53,746 nt of DNA, taken from positions 1 to 53,746 of the forward strand of contig JAFNJB010000014.1 in NCBI GenBank assembly GCA_017601245.1, written 5' to 3'. The translations under genes and the position numbers were made by a program. The DNA comes from Candidatus Brockarchaeota archaeon (GTDB lineage: Archaea; Thermoproteota; EX4484-205; JAAOZP01). The notes under the pieces are model-generated. The model searched no databases, had not been told where the DNA came from, and worked only from the letters and a program-made list of their open reading frames with translations. Positions 39,574-48,417 of this stretch are shown here, in pieces; the first letter of the stretch is position 1, and the number at the start of each line of letters is the position of its first letter.

Positions 39574-40278
39574 ATGATACCAGGCTACGAGCGGATGTAC
39601 GGATTCTCGCCCGACGGAAGAATACTCCAAGTCGACTATGCTATGATTATGGTGAATAATAGTCCGACGGCGTGGGGTATACATGTTGAGGAAGGCATTG
39701 TACTAGCAGGTGTGGAGAAGAGGATAGATATGCTTCAAGACAGGACTTTCAGCCAGAAGCTTTTCCAGATAGATGAGCATATAGGAACTGTAGTTGCAGG
39801 GTTCAATTCTGACGCCAGGCTACTGGTTGAATATGCTAGAAATGAGGCGCAGATAAACAGGTTTCTTTACGATGAACCTGTGGACGTGGAATATCTTGTA
39901 AGAAGGTTGAGCAATACTGTCCAAGCATACACTCAGCACGCTGGAATGAGGCCTTTCGGCATCTCTATGCTAATAGGGGGCGTAGACATGCTTGGGGCAA
40001 GCCTTTACCAATTGGATCCCACCGGCATATATTTCAAGTATTTTGCATCCGTAATAGGCATAGGTAGAGAGGACATATTGAAGTATTTCAGGAATAATTA
40101 TTCGATGAACACTAGTCTAGACGAGGCTATAATAATGGGTATTAGGGGCAGTATTGAGGTTTTGAAGGAGGAAGTGGCTCCAGATAGGCTTAGGATTGGA
40201 ATAATAAGGACTGATGAGAAAAAGTTTAAGGTCTTAAGCTATGAAGAAGTAAAGAAGTACTACGAAAGGGCGAAATAG
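39574..40278 (+). CDS. psmA: Proteasome alpha subunit
   Basis: MIPGYERMYGFSPDGRILQVDYAMIMVNNSPTAWGI; HAGMRPFGISMLIGG. Confidence 0.97.
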   Translation: MIPGYERMYGFSPDGRILQVDYAMIMVNNSPTAWGIHVEEGIVLAGVEKRIDMLQDRTFSQKLFQIDEHIGTVVAGFNSDARLLVEYARNEAQINRFLYDEPVDVEYLVRRLSNTVQAYTQHAGMRPFGISMLIGGVDMLGASLYQLDPTGIYFKYFASVIGIGREDILKYFRNNYSMNTSLDEAIIMGIRGSIEVLKEEVAPDRLRIGIIRTDEKKFKVLSYEEVKKYYERAK

Positions 40279-40280
40279 GG

Positions 40281-40970
40281 TTGAGTAAACCATCCACTAT
40301 AGGCAGGCTCTCCTTACGAGGGGAGAAATTTGAAATAATTGTAGCGCCCGACCCTGCTTTGAACTTTAAACTTACAGGAAAGGGGGACATAAGGAAGATA
40401 CTACTCATAGATGAGATTTATTCCGACTCTAAAAAGGGGCTCAGGGTTTCTTCTGAAAAGTTAAAGAAATTCTTTGGGACAACCGATGTTTTCAAGATAG
40501 CTGAGAGGATTCTTTTAGAAGGTGAGCTTCAACTTACTAGTGAGCAGAGGCGTAAAATGATTGAAAGCAAGAGGCAACAGATAATAGCAATGCTATCTAA
40601 AAGCCTTATTGACCCCTCGCTGGGGAATCCAATACCATCACTTAGGATTGAACAAGCCCTCAGTCAAATTGGTGTCTCAATAGATCCATTCAAACCTCCT
40701 GAAGAACAGTTTAAGAATGTTGTTAAGGCTTTAAGGCAAATACTTCAATTTAAGATCAACGACATTCCATTAACATTGACATGCCAACAGGAAGAGTCTA
40801 ACGATGTATACGGCTTTGTAAACTCCTTCGGAGAGATAGAACAGACTAAGGCCCAGAAGGATAAGAGTGTCAAAATAACGGCCAGAATTCCATCCATACT
40901 TATGTCCTACTTCCTTGAAAAGGTTAATGAGAAATACGGTGAAAGGGTAAAAGTTGATATAGGGGCGTGA
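40281..40970 (+). CDS. SBDS-family ribosome maturation protein
   Basis: KFEIIVAPDPALNFKLTGKGDIRKILLIDEIYSDSKKGLRVS; between psmA and rrp4. Confidence 0.94.
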   Translation: MSKPSTIGRLSLRGEKFEIIVAPDPALNFKLTGKGDIRKILLIDEIYSDSKKGLRVSSEKLKKFFGTTDVFKIAERILLEGELQLTSEQRRKMIESKRQQIIAMLSKSLIDPSLGNPIPSLRIEQALSQIGVSIDPFKPPEEQFKNVVKALRQILQFKINDIPLTLTCQQEESNDVYGFVNSFGEIEQTKAQKDKSVKITARIPSILMSYFLEKVNEKYGERVKVDIGA

Positions 40971-41014
40971 GGAAAGGCTTAGCACACTAAGCAGCTGTTT
41001 AAGGAGGCTTAAAG

Positions 41015-41713
41015 TTGTACCAGGGTAATGAGCAACAGAAGCAGAGGCCTATAGTTGTACCCGGCGAGCCTGTTGGGGAAAGCAGATTCTATATTCCGGG
41101 TAGTAATACGTTAAAAATCTCAGATAGGATGTTTGCAACAACTGTTGGAATAGTGAGAGTAGACGGTAAACGCTTAGACGTTATTTCCTTAAAATCCTTC
41201 TATCAACCAAAAATAGGGGATCTCGTAATCGGAATCGTTAAAGAACCCAATATAGGAGGGTGGACTGTGGATATAAATTCTCCATTCCTTGCATTCCTCC
41301 CCCTGTCAGAGTATTCTGAAAAAAGGATTCGTCTGTCGAGGGATAGTATAGGCAGGATTTTAGAGATAGGCACTGTTATAACCGGGGTTATAAAAGATGT
41401 GTCGATATTCTCTTCTCCAGTAATAACCATGAAGGGAAAAGGGCTTGGAATAGTTTCAAGCGGGACATTGCTAAATATAACGGCGTCAAAGGTACCGCGT
41501 ATCATAGGAAAGAAAGGGTCCATGCTGTCTGTTATAGAAAGGATGACGGGTGTTAAACTTACGGTAGGTCAGAACGGTCGAATAATAGTACATACTGAAG
41601 ATAGCAACATAGTTGCTAAAATTAGGGAAGTCATAGAAATGGTTGAAAGGGAATCACATATATACGGGTTGACTGAGAGAGTTGAGGCATTACTGGCTGG
41701 AAGGAAGCTGTAA
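41015..41713 (+). CDS. rrp4: Exosome subunit Rrp4
   Basis: GDLVIGIVKEPNIGGWTVDINSPFLAFLPLSE; KH-type IIGKKGSMLSVIERMTGVKLTVGQNGRI. Confidence 0.95.
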   Translation: MYQGNEQQKQRPIVVPGEPVGESRFYIPGSNTLKISDRMFATTVGIVRVDGKRLDVISLKSFYQPKIGDLVIGIVKEPNIGGWTVDINSPFLAFLPLSEYSEKRIRLSRDSIGRILEIGTVITGVIKDVSIFSSPVITMKGKGLGIVSSGTLLNITASKVPRIIGKKGSMLSVIERMTGVKLTVGQNGRIIVHTEDSNIVAKIREVIEMVERESHIYGLTERVEALLAGRKL

Positions 41714-41716
41714 AAC

Positions 41717-42445
41717 ATGAGCGAGAAGATAAGCCTGTTTAAAGAAGACGGAAGAAGGCTTGATGATAGAGCTCCTGATGAACTCAGGCCCATTAAGATT
41801 AAGGTTGGAGTATTATCCAATGCTCAAGGTTCCGCCTATATTGAGCAGGGTAAGAATAAGATTCTAGCAGCAGTCTACGGTCCAAAAGAAGCTCTTCCTA
41901 AGCATATTTCACTACCTGACAGATGCATATTAAGATGCCGTTATCATATGGCGCCTTTCTCAACACCTGAGAGAAAGAGCCCTGCTCCTAGTAGGAGGGA
42001 AATAGAGCTTTCAATGGTTATTAGAAATGCTCTTGAACCACTTGTCATGACCTCCCTTTTCCCTAGGACTGTTATAGATATTTTCATAGAGGTTTTGCAG
42101 GCCGACGGGGGGACTCGCTGCGCAGGTTTAACGGCTGCAGTATTAGCTCTTGCAGACGCTGGCATACCTCTAAAAGGCTTGACTGCAGCCTGCGCCGTGG
42201 GTAAGGCAGATGGAAAAGTAATAGTGGACCTTAATGATCTTGAAGACAAATACGGCGAAGCAGATATGCCAATTGCCTACAACCCGACACTCGATGGCAT
42301 TACTCTACTTCAAATGGACGGTATAATGTCTAAAGAAGAAATTGAGCAGGCGCTTTCACTAGCCATAACTGCTACTCAAAAGATACATAAAATGCAAGTC
42401 GAGGCGTTGAAAGAGAGATTTTCAGTCCCAAGGAGGGAGGGTTAA
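41717..42445 (+). CDS. rrp41: Exosome subunit Rrp41
   Basis: RRLDDRAPDELRPIKIKVGVLSNAQGSAYIEQGKNKILAAVYGPKE. Confidence 0.97.
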   Translation: MSEKISLFKEDGRRLDDRAPDELRPIKIKVGVLSNAQGSAYIEQGKNKILAAVYGPKEALPKHISLPDRCILRCRYHMAPFSTPERKSPAPSRREIELSMVIRNALEPLVMTSLFPRTVIDIFIEVLQADGGTRCAGLTAAVLALADAGIPLKGLTAACAVGKADGKVIVDLNDLEDKYGEADMPIAYNPTLDGITLLQMDGIMSKEEIEQALSLAITATQKIHKMQVEALKERFSVPRREG

Positions 42446-43269
42446 TGTCAATAACCGAGCAGAGGCCGATCATCTCAAAACTCGAGAAACAGGAGCTTTA
42501 CCGTCTGCTTGCTGAAGGTAAGAGGGTTGATGGAAGAGGTCTCCTCCAGTATAGGAACCTGAACGTGCAATTGAATTACATTGAAAAGGCAGAAGGATCT
42601 GCATTAGTGGAACTTGGGAATACTAAGATACTGGCTGCTGTTAAAGTGGGAGTAGCATTGCCGTTTGCAGATACTCCAAATGAGGGAATTCTGATTGTAA
42701 ACGCTGAGCTGGTCCCATTGGCTTCACCAGTCTTTGAACCCGGGCCCCCTTCTGAAGAGTCTATTTCTCTAGCCAGGTATGTTGATAGAAGCATAAGAGA
42801 ATCTAAGGCAGTTGATCTTTCTTCACTATGCATAATACCCGGCAGGTCTGTTTACTCACTATATGTAGACCTCTATATTCTCGATTACGACGGCAATCTT
42901 ATAGATGCTTCAGTCATAGCAAGCGTGAACGCCCTTGGTACGACGAAGCTTCCGAAGTACAGCGTTGAAGGGCAAAGTATTAAGAAACTAGACGAATATT
43001 TCAAACTGGAGCTTAAAGACCTACCCGTTTCGATAACGTACGCATTCTTTGGTGACAAGTATGTTGTAGATCCATGCTTAAACGAGGAGTATGCTTCAGA
43101 CTTTACAATCTCGATGACGGTTAAGTCTGATGACAGGTTTTGTGCAATACAGAAGAATGGTGGGGGCATGATTTCACCGAGGGGCTTTTTAGAGCTTTTA
43201 GACAAGTCTATAGCACTAGGGAAAGAGTTAAGAAGCATAGCATACAGCAAGCTCAGTGGAAATGGCTAG
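42445..43269 (+). CDS. rrp42: Exosome subunit Rrp42
   Basis: RVDGRGLLQYRNLNVQLNYIEKAEGSALVELGNTKILAAVKVGV. Confidence 0.97.
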   Translation: MSITEQRPIISKLEKQELYRLLAEGKRVDGRGLLQYRNLNVQLNYIEKAEGSALVELGNTKILAAVKVGVALPFADTPNEGILIVNAELVPLASPVFEPGPPSEESISLARYVDRSIRESKAVDLSSLCIIPGRSVYSLYVDLYILDYDGNLIDASVIASVNALGTTKLPKYSVEGQSIKKLDEYFKLELKDLPVSITYAFFGDKYVVDPCLNEEYASDFTISMTVKSDDRFCAIQKNGGGMISPRGFLELLDKSIALGKELRSIAYSKLSGNG

Positions 43270-43519
43270 GAAGAAGCTTTCCGGAGCACTGGGTGTAAGA
43301 TACGGATTCTCACTGAGAGAGAGGTATATGCAGGTTTTAAAGAAAAGGAGGGCTGTTTATAACTGTCCAAGATGTGGAACAGGCGTTTTAAAAAGGCTTA
43401 GCGTAGGTGTCTGGAGCTGTAGGAAATGCGATTATACTTTTGCCGGAGGAGCATACGAACCCTTTACTAAAATAGGTGAAGCCGCTGTAAGGGCTGCAGG
43501 TGTTAAAGCTAGTTCTTAG
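43256..43519 (+). CDS. rpl37ae: Ribosomal protein eL43 (L37Ae)
   Basis: GVRYGFSLRERYMQVLKKRRAVYNCPRCGTGVLKRLSVGVWSCRKCDYTFAGGAYEP. Confidence 0.96.
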   Translation: MEMARKKLSGALGVRYGFSLRERYMQVLKKRRAVYNCPRCGTGVLKRLSVGVWSCRKCDYTFAGGAYEPFTKIGEAAVRAAGVKASS

Positions 43520-43787
43520 ATTGATAAGGGTCAAGCTGGTTTTAAAATACAGGGACGAGTGGAGGCCCGGGGCTATTTACAGGGCCTGTCTAAGAGATGC
43601 TGTTGTAGAACCGAAAAGTGGGGTGAAGGCAAGAGTTATCGGTAATAAAATACTGCTACTTATCAAAGGCAGTAAGTCTTCCAAGGTAGCGGAGAGGCTT
43701 AAGAACATTCTTGGTTTGATTCACATGGTGGAGCAGGCAATAACCATATTGGAAACACAGGATTGTGTTGGTTACGATATTTTTTAA
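43500..43787 (+). CDS. KEOPS Pcc1-like subunit
   Basis: Small ORF in the conserved position between L37Ae and prefoldin beta. Confidence 0.7.
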   Translation: MLKLVLRLIRVKLVLKYRDEWRPGAIYRACLRDAVVEPKSGVKARVIGNKILLLIKGSKSSKVAERLKNILGLIHMVEQAITILETQDCVGYDIF

Positions 43788-43823
43788 GACATAGGTTTTT
43801 AAGCATCCTCTAAGAAAATAGGA

Positions 43824-44192
43824 GTGATGTCTCAGGAACTTCCTCTTCAGCTACAGGAGAAACTGTCCAGGCTTCAACAACTCCAACAAACTCTGGAATC
43901 TCTTTATATTCAGAAGGAGCAGGCTAAGCTAGAGGAGAGGGAGCTTGAATCAGCTCTACAAGAGCTGTCATCCGTCGACGAAAACACGCCAGTATACAGG
44001 ATAACAGGCAGGATTCTCATTAGGAAAAACAAAGCAGACCTAATAAACGAATTAAACGAGCAAAAGGAGCTTATCAAAGTCAGAATAAACGCGATAGAAA
44101 GGCAGGAGAACAAGATTAGGGAGAGGGTTAGTGAGCTTGAAAACGAATTGAAAGCAGCATTATCAACAAGCAGGGGGAGTATCTCTGCTTAG
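43824..44192 (+). CDS. pfdB: Prefoldin subunit beta
   Basis: Coiled coil LQEKLSRLQQLQQTLESLYIQKEQAKLEERELESALQELSSVDENTPVYRITGRILIRKNKADLINELNEQKELI. Confidence 0.94.
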   Translation: MMSQELPLQLQEKLSRLQQLQQTLESLYIQKEQAKLEERELESALQELSSVDENTPVYRITGRILIRKNKADLINELNEQKELIKVRINAIERQENKIRERVSELENELKAALSTSRGSISA

Positions 44193-44255
44193 AAAATTTA
44201 ACTTATACTCTAAAGACTTTTTAAAACGTTCCTCATTTTCTGGCAAAACTGGAAA

Positions 44256-45122
44256 ATGAACGCAGTAGACTTTAGAAACGTGAGCTTCCGGTATGCAGGA
44301 TCCGAGAAAGAAGCCTTGGCAAATATTAATCTTAAGATTGAAGAAGGGGAAAGCGTACTTATAACTGGCCCTTCTGGTTGCGGTAAGTCTACGATAGCCA
44401 AGATCATTATGGGATTAATACCACATAGTTATACTGGCGAATTCAGCGGCGAAGCCTACGTATTTGGAATGAACATTTTAGAAAACCCTGTAAGCAATAT
44501 TGCCACGAAATGTGGAATAGTCTTCCAGAACCCTGAGAACCAGCTTTTCACATTCAGCGTAGAAGATGATGTGGCATTTGGTCCAGAGAATTTAGCCCTA
44601 CCCCCAGAGGAGATACGTAAAAGAGTAGATGAATCCCTTAAGCTAGTTGGAATAGAACACCTCAGGTATTCTTCTCCGAACAACCTTTCTGGAGGAGAAC
44701 AGCAGAAAGCAGCTATTGCATCTATACTCTCTATGTATCCTTCTCTCATAGTTTTCGATGAACCTACTTCAATGCTCGACCCTTCTTCGTCAATAAACCT
44801 GATTCAAAGCATTTTTAGACTTAAGGAGGAGCTAGAGAAAAAAGGTGGAAGATTAACGTTAATAATCATAGAGCATAGGATTGGTCTGCTCCTCGACCAT
44901 GTTTCAAGGATCATCGTTATATCGGATGGTAGAATAGTCCTTGATGGCGAGCCATTGTCAGTTCTTTATGAGAGTTTTAAAAAGAAGATTCCAATAAACA
45001 TCCCTCCAATCCTTCAAATATATTTCAGGATCAAAGACAGATGCGGCTTGGAAAAGCCCCCTAAGAATCTTAAGGAGCTTTTCTCATATCTAAGGGAGGC
45101 GAGTAGTGAAAAACATGGTTGA
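44256..45122 (+). CDS. ECF transporter ATPase (EcfA-type)
   Basis: GPSGCGKST, LSGGEQQKAAIASIL, LIVFDEPTSMLDP. Confidence 0.93.
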   Translation: MNAVDFRNVSFRYAGSEKEALANINLKIEEGESVLITGPSGCGKSTIAKIIMGLIPHSYTGEFSGEAYVFGMNILENPVSNIATKCGIVFQNPENQLFTFSVEDDVAFGPENLALPPEEIRKRVDESLKLVGIEHLRYSSPNNLSGGEQQKAAIASILSMYPSLIVFDEPTSMLDPSSSINLIQSIFRLKEELEKKGGRLTLIIIEHRIGLLLDHVSRIIVISDGRIVLDGEPLSVLYESFKKKIPINIPPILQIYFRIKDRCGLEKPPKNLKELFSYLREASSEKHG

Positions 45123-45939
45123 AATAACTGTTGAAAATCTCTTTTTCAAATATCCTGATGCTGAGAAATATGCTTTGAAGAATATTAACTTTACAATTAA
45201 AGAAGGTGAAAGCATAGCCATACTCGGAGAAAATGGTGCCGGTAAGACTACTTTAGCCAAGAACCTCAATGGCTTACTTAAGCCAACTAAGGGCAGTGTG
45301 AAAATAGACGGGGTAGATACTAGGAATCTATCTGTAGCAAAGATAGCTAGAAAAATAGGATTTGTATGCCACAATCCTGATCATCAGTTCTTTGCAGAAA
45401 CTGTTGAGGAAGAAATTAAATTCGGTCTGAAGAACTTCGGCTTCACTGAAAATGAGATCGAGAAAAGCCTTTTGGATGTTTTGAAAACTTTTGGATTAGA
45501 AGAGTATAGACATAAAAGCCCCTTCCAACTGAGTGGTGGTGAGAAGAAGAGACTAGCCATAGCTTCGATAATTGTTTGGCGTCCGGAATTGCTAATCTTA
45601 GATGAGCCTACGATAGGAATGGATTATGCTCAAAGACTGAATATTCAAAATGTCCTTAAAAATCTGGTTTCAGAAGGAAAGAGCATTATCGTAATAACTC
45701 ATGACGTAGATTTTGCCGTAAGCCTATGTAGAAGAGCAATAGTCCTAAGTGGAGGCGAGATTGTGGGAGACGGTTGCTTACGAAAACTTCTTTCAAACCC
45801 AGAAGTGATTGAGAAAGCATCATTAAGAAAACCTTTCCTCATTGAGCTTGAAGAAGAAATTGGTTTTTCAGTTATCGATGAGGATTTTGACAGTATAAGC
45901 GAGTCTCTAATAAGGGTGTTTGATAAATGTCATTCTTAA
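45106..45939 (+). CDS. ECF transporter ATPase (second EcfA-type)
   Basis: GENGAGKTT, LSGGEKKRLAIASII, LLILDEPTIGMD. Confidence 0.93.
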   Translation: MKNMVEITVENLFFKYPDAEKYALKNINFTIKEGESIAILGENGAGKTTLAKNLNGLLKPTKGSVKIDGVDTRNLSVAKIARKIGFVCHNPDHQFFAETVEEEIKFGLKNFGFTENEIEKSLLDVLKTFGLEEYRHKSPFQLSGGEKKRLAIASIIVWRPELLILDEPTIGMDYAQRLNIQNVLKNLVSEGKSIIVITHDVDFAVSLCRRAIVLSGGEIVGDGCLRKLLSNPEVIEKASLRKPFLIELEEEIGFSVIDEDFDSISESLIRVFDKCHS

Positions 45940-46661
45940 AAGCATTCCAATATAAGAGGAGGAATTCTCTAATCCATAGGTTAGATCCTAGATCAAAGTT
46001 TCTGCTATCTTTAGTATTAATGACTTTTTCAATTGTATTTATAGATATTCGAGTGTTAATTGCAATTCTAACATTACAACTCTTCTTAATAGGATTGGCC
46101 AGAGCATTGAAAGAATGGGTTTATTCATTAAGGGGACTCATCTTCTTCATCATAATAATATTCATTACGCAATTGCTTTTTGGCGGAACCCTTTTCATGG
46201 GTATTGTTCTTTCAATAAGGCTCATTGTGTTATCATCATCTATGTCATGGTTCTTCTTATCATCGACTCCTGAAGACATTGGAAGAGCAATGAGTTCGGC
46301 ACGATTCCCCATAGAGTTAACTTTTTCTTTCGTGATGGCTATTCGCTTCATACCCGTAATTTACAACGAGTTTCAATCAATATATGATGCACAGCGTTCA
46401 CGCGGACTTGAACTTGAAAAGGGAGGGTTTAGAACAAAGGTAAGAAACCTAATGCCGATACTTATACCCCTACTCGTTGGAACCATAAGGAGGACTTATG
46501 AGATAGCTGATGCGATGGAGGTTAGGGCCTTTGGCGCTTCGCCTAAGAGGACAAGTTACAAGCTTTTGAAGTTTAAGAAGGGAGATTATTTCCTCTGTTT
46601 AGTGTCAGCAATACTTGCATCAGCTATTATTTACCTTAAAATTTTCTTGGGATTAGAATAG
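45927..46661 (+). CDS. ECF transporter transmembrane protein EcfT
   Basis: SLIHRLDPRSKFLLSLVLM; RRTYEIADAMEVRAFGA. Confidence 0.92.
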   Translation: MSFLKAFQYKRRNSLIHRLDPRSKFLLSLVLMTFSIVFIDIRVLIAILTLQLFLIGLARALKEWVYSLRGLIFFIIIIFITQLLFGGTLFMGIVLSIRLIVLSSSMSWFFLSSTPEDIGRAMSSARFPIELTFSFVMAIRFIPVIYNEFQSIYDAQRSRGLELEKGGFRTKVRNLMPILIPLLVGTIRRTYEIADAMEVRAFGASPKRTSYKLLKFKKGDYFLCLVSAILASAIIYLKIFLGLE

Positions 46662-46663
46662 AA

Positions 46664-48148
46664 TTAGTCGAACCTTATTTGCGAGACAGAACCATTTTTA
46701 AGTGCAAGTACCGCAGCAATATTGGGAGTAGGCATTATACCAAGCTGTTCCTGGTACCTTGTCCTTTCTTGCCAGGTTCCGCTGTTAATCAGCTTGATTT
46801 CTCTGTAGACTCCATTTCTGAAAACGTGCACATGTCCAGTATGAAAAACGTCCGGGACTTCTTCTATTACGAGTTCATCTCGACCATGCGCTATTATCGG
46901 AGTTCTGGAACCGTATACTGGCGCCAAGTGTCTGAGTTGAAGCATTATCTCCATAGCATTCTCAGGCCTATCGTAACTTGCATTCTTTGCAAATGTTGCA
47001 ATATCCTCCATGCTTGTACCATGGTAAATAAGGAACTTGACACCATGTAGAGAAACCATACAAGGATTACTTAAGGAGATAACGTTCCCATTACTCTCAA
47101 GCTTTTCAGCATATTCGTCGAATATCGGAGGCTGCGGGATAGCCCGGAGAGTAGCATCGTGATTGCCGGGTATTACTATAACCTTAATATGCTCGGGAAT
47201 CTGGCTTAGAAGATTTGAAAGACCTCCATATTGCTTCTCCACATCCCTCACTTGTAATTCTTTCTCCTGTTGGGGATAGATTCCAACACCATCTACAAGA
47301 TCCCCCGCTATAATCATGTATTTTATCCTAGAAGATATCTCCCGTTCCTTTTCAGTCACACCCCCATCTCTCAACCATTTTATCATTCTCAAAAATGCTT
47401 TCTCAGAAAACTTCTGACTACCATAGTGAATGTCTGAAGTTAGGAGGACGGAAATATCTTCCTCTATAGTCTTAAACTTTTTTATGGGTACGTCTGGAAA
47501 TATTATAGATCGACAGAAAAGTTTGGAGTTAGAAACATAGAAAGACACTCCCACTACAGAGTCGGGCAGGAGCCTACCGATTTTTTCCCTTAAATCTTTA
47601 TCGCAATCCCTCGGAATCAGTATCTTGGTTGAGAAATCCATGTCTTCTACCACTATATAGTTTTCACGCTTCTCGTACACCATGACTATAGTTTTACCCT
47701 CTGAACGATCCGGTAAGCTACATGCTTTCCTCAGCGGGTAATATGGGGACATATCAGCCCGGCTTCTAAGCATTGAAGAGATCTTAGAATACCTATCGGC
47801 AAAATACTGTCTCCTAGCTTCAAGGTCATCAGAAACTTGCTTAGCCTCATATGATTTTAAAATCTCAATATCATCTTCTACATCCTTAGCTAAAAAATGA
47901 GTATGAAAACCCGCGGAAATTTCAGCCCTGATCGAAGCCCCGATAACGCTTGTAACAACTTCTCTAGAAACGACAACGCTATTTCTCTTCTTAGCTTCTT
48001 CGGCAATTTTGCTTAAAATTGTAGGTAGAGATTTCTCATCGTAATTTTCGACCAGAATCAAAAGTGCTTCAGGATTAAGAAGAATCCCTAGTCTTGTTGC
48101 TTCAGTCAGTATTCTTTTCTTAATATCCCCCTTATCTTGATTCAACAA
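46664..48148 (-). CDS. polB (DP1): DNA polymerase D small subunit (DP1)
   Basis: LTSDIHYGSQKF, IIAGDLVDGVGIYP, VIPGNHDATLRAIPQPPI, FHTGHVHVF calcineurin-type motifs of DP1. Confidence 0.96.
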   Translation of the reverse strand: MLNQDKGDIKKRILTEATRLGILLNPEALLILVENYDEKSLPTILSKIAEEAKKRNSVVVSREVVTSVIGASIRAEISAGFHTHFLAKDVEDDIEILKSYEAKQVSDDLEARRQYFADRYSKISSMLRSRADMSPYYPLRKACSLPDRSEGKTIVMVYEKRENYIVVEDMDFSTKILIPRDCDKDLREKIGRLLPDSVVGVSFYVSNSKLFCRSIIFPDVPIKKFKTIEEDISVLLTSDIHYGSQKFSEKAFLRMIKWLRDGGVTEKEREISSRIKYMIIAGDLVDGVGIYPQQEKELQVRDVEKQYGGLSNLLSQIPEHIKVIVIPGNHDATLRAIPQPPIFDEYAEKLESNGNVISLSNPCMVSLHGVKFLIYHGTSMEDIATFAKNASYDRPENAMEIMLQLRHLAPVYGSRTPIIAHGRDELVIEEVPDVFHTGHVHVFRNGVYREIKLINSGTWQERTRYQEQLGIMPTPNIAAVLALKNGSVSQIRFD

Positions 48149-48227
48149 CGTTAGAAATTAAAAGTCAGCGTTTTTAATCCTTTTATCCATAAGGTTTATT
48201 ACCCACATTGGGAAAATACGGTTTTAA

Positions 48228-48413
48228 ATGTCTGAAGAACGCTCTAAGAGGAAAGAGGGACGGAGGTCTCCACGTCTTCCCGCGGGAACTGCAGGTTTAT
48301 TCAGCACGCTTGGTGAGAAGGGAAGGGGTTTTCAGATTAAGCCCATAGTGATTATAATTGTTTCATCTATCTTTATAGCACTTAGTATATTGCTACTGAT
48401 GTTGGGAATATAA
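48228..48413 (+). CDS. Preprotein translocase subunit Sec61beta/SecG
   Basis: RSPRLPAGTAGLFSTLGEKGRGFQIKPIVIIIVSSIFI single TM. Confidence 0.85.
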   Translation: MSEERSKRKEGRRSPRLPAGTAGLFSTLGEKGRGFQIKPIVIIIVSSIFIALSILLLMLGI

Positions 48414-48417
48414 GGGA

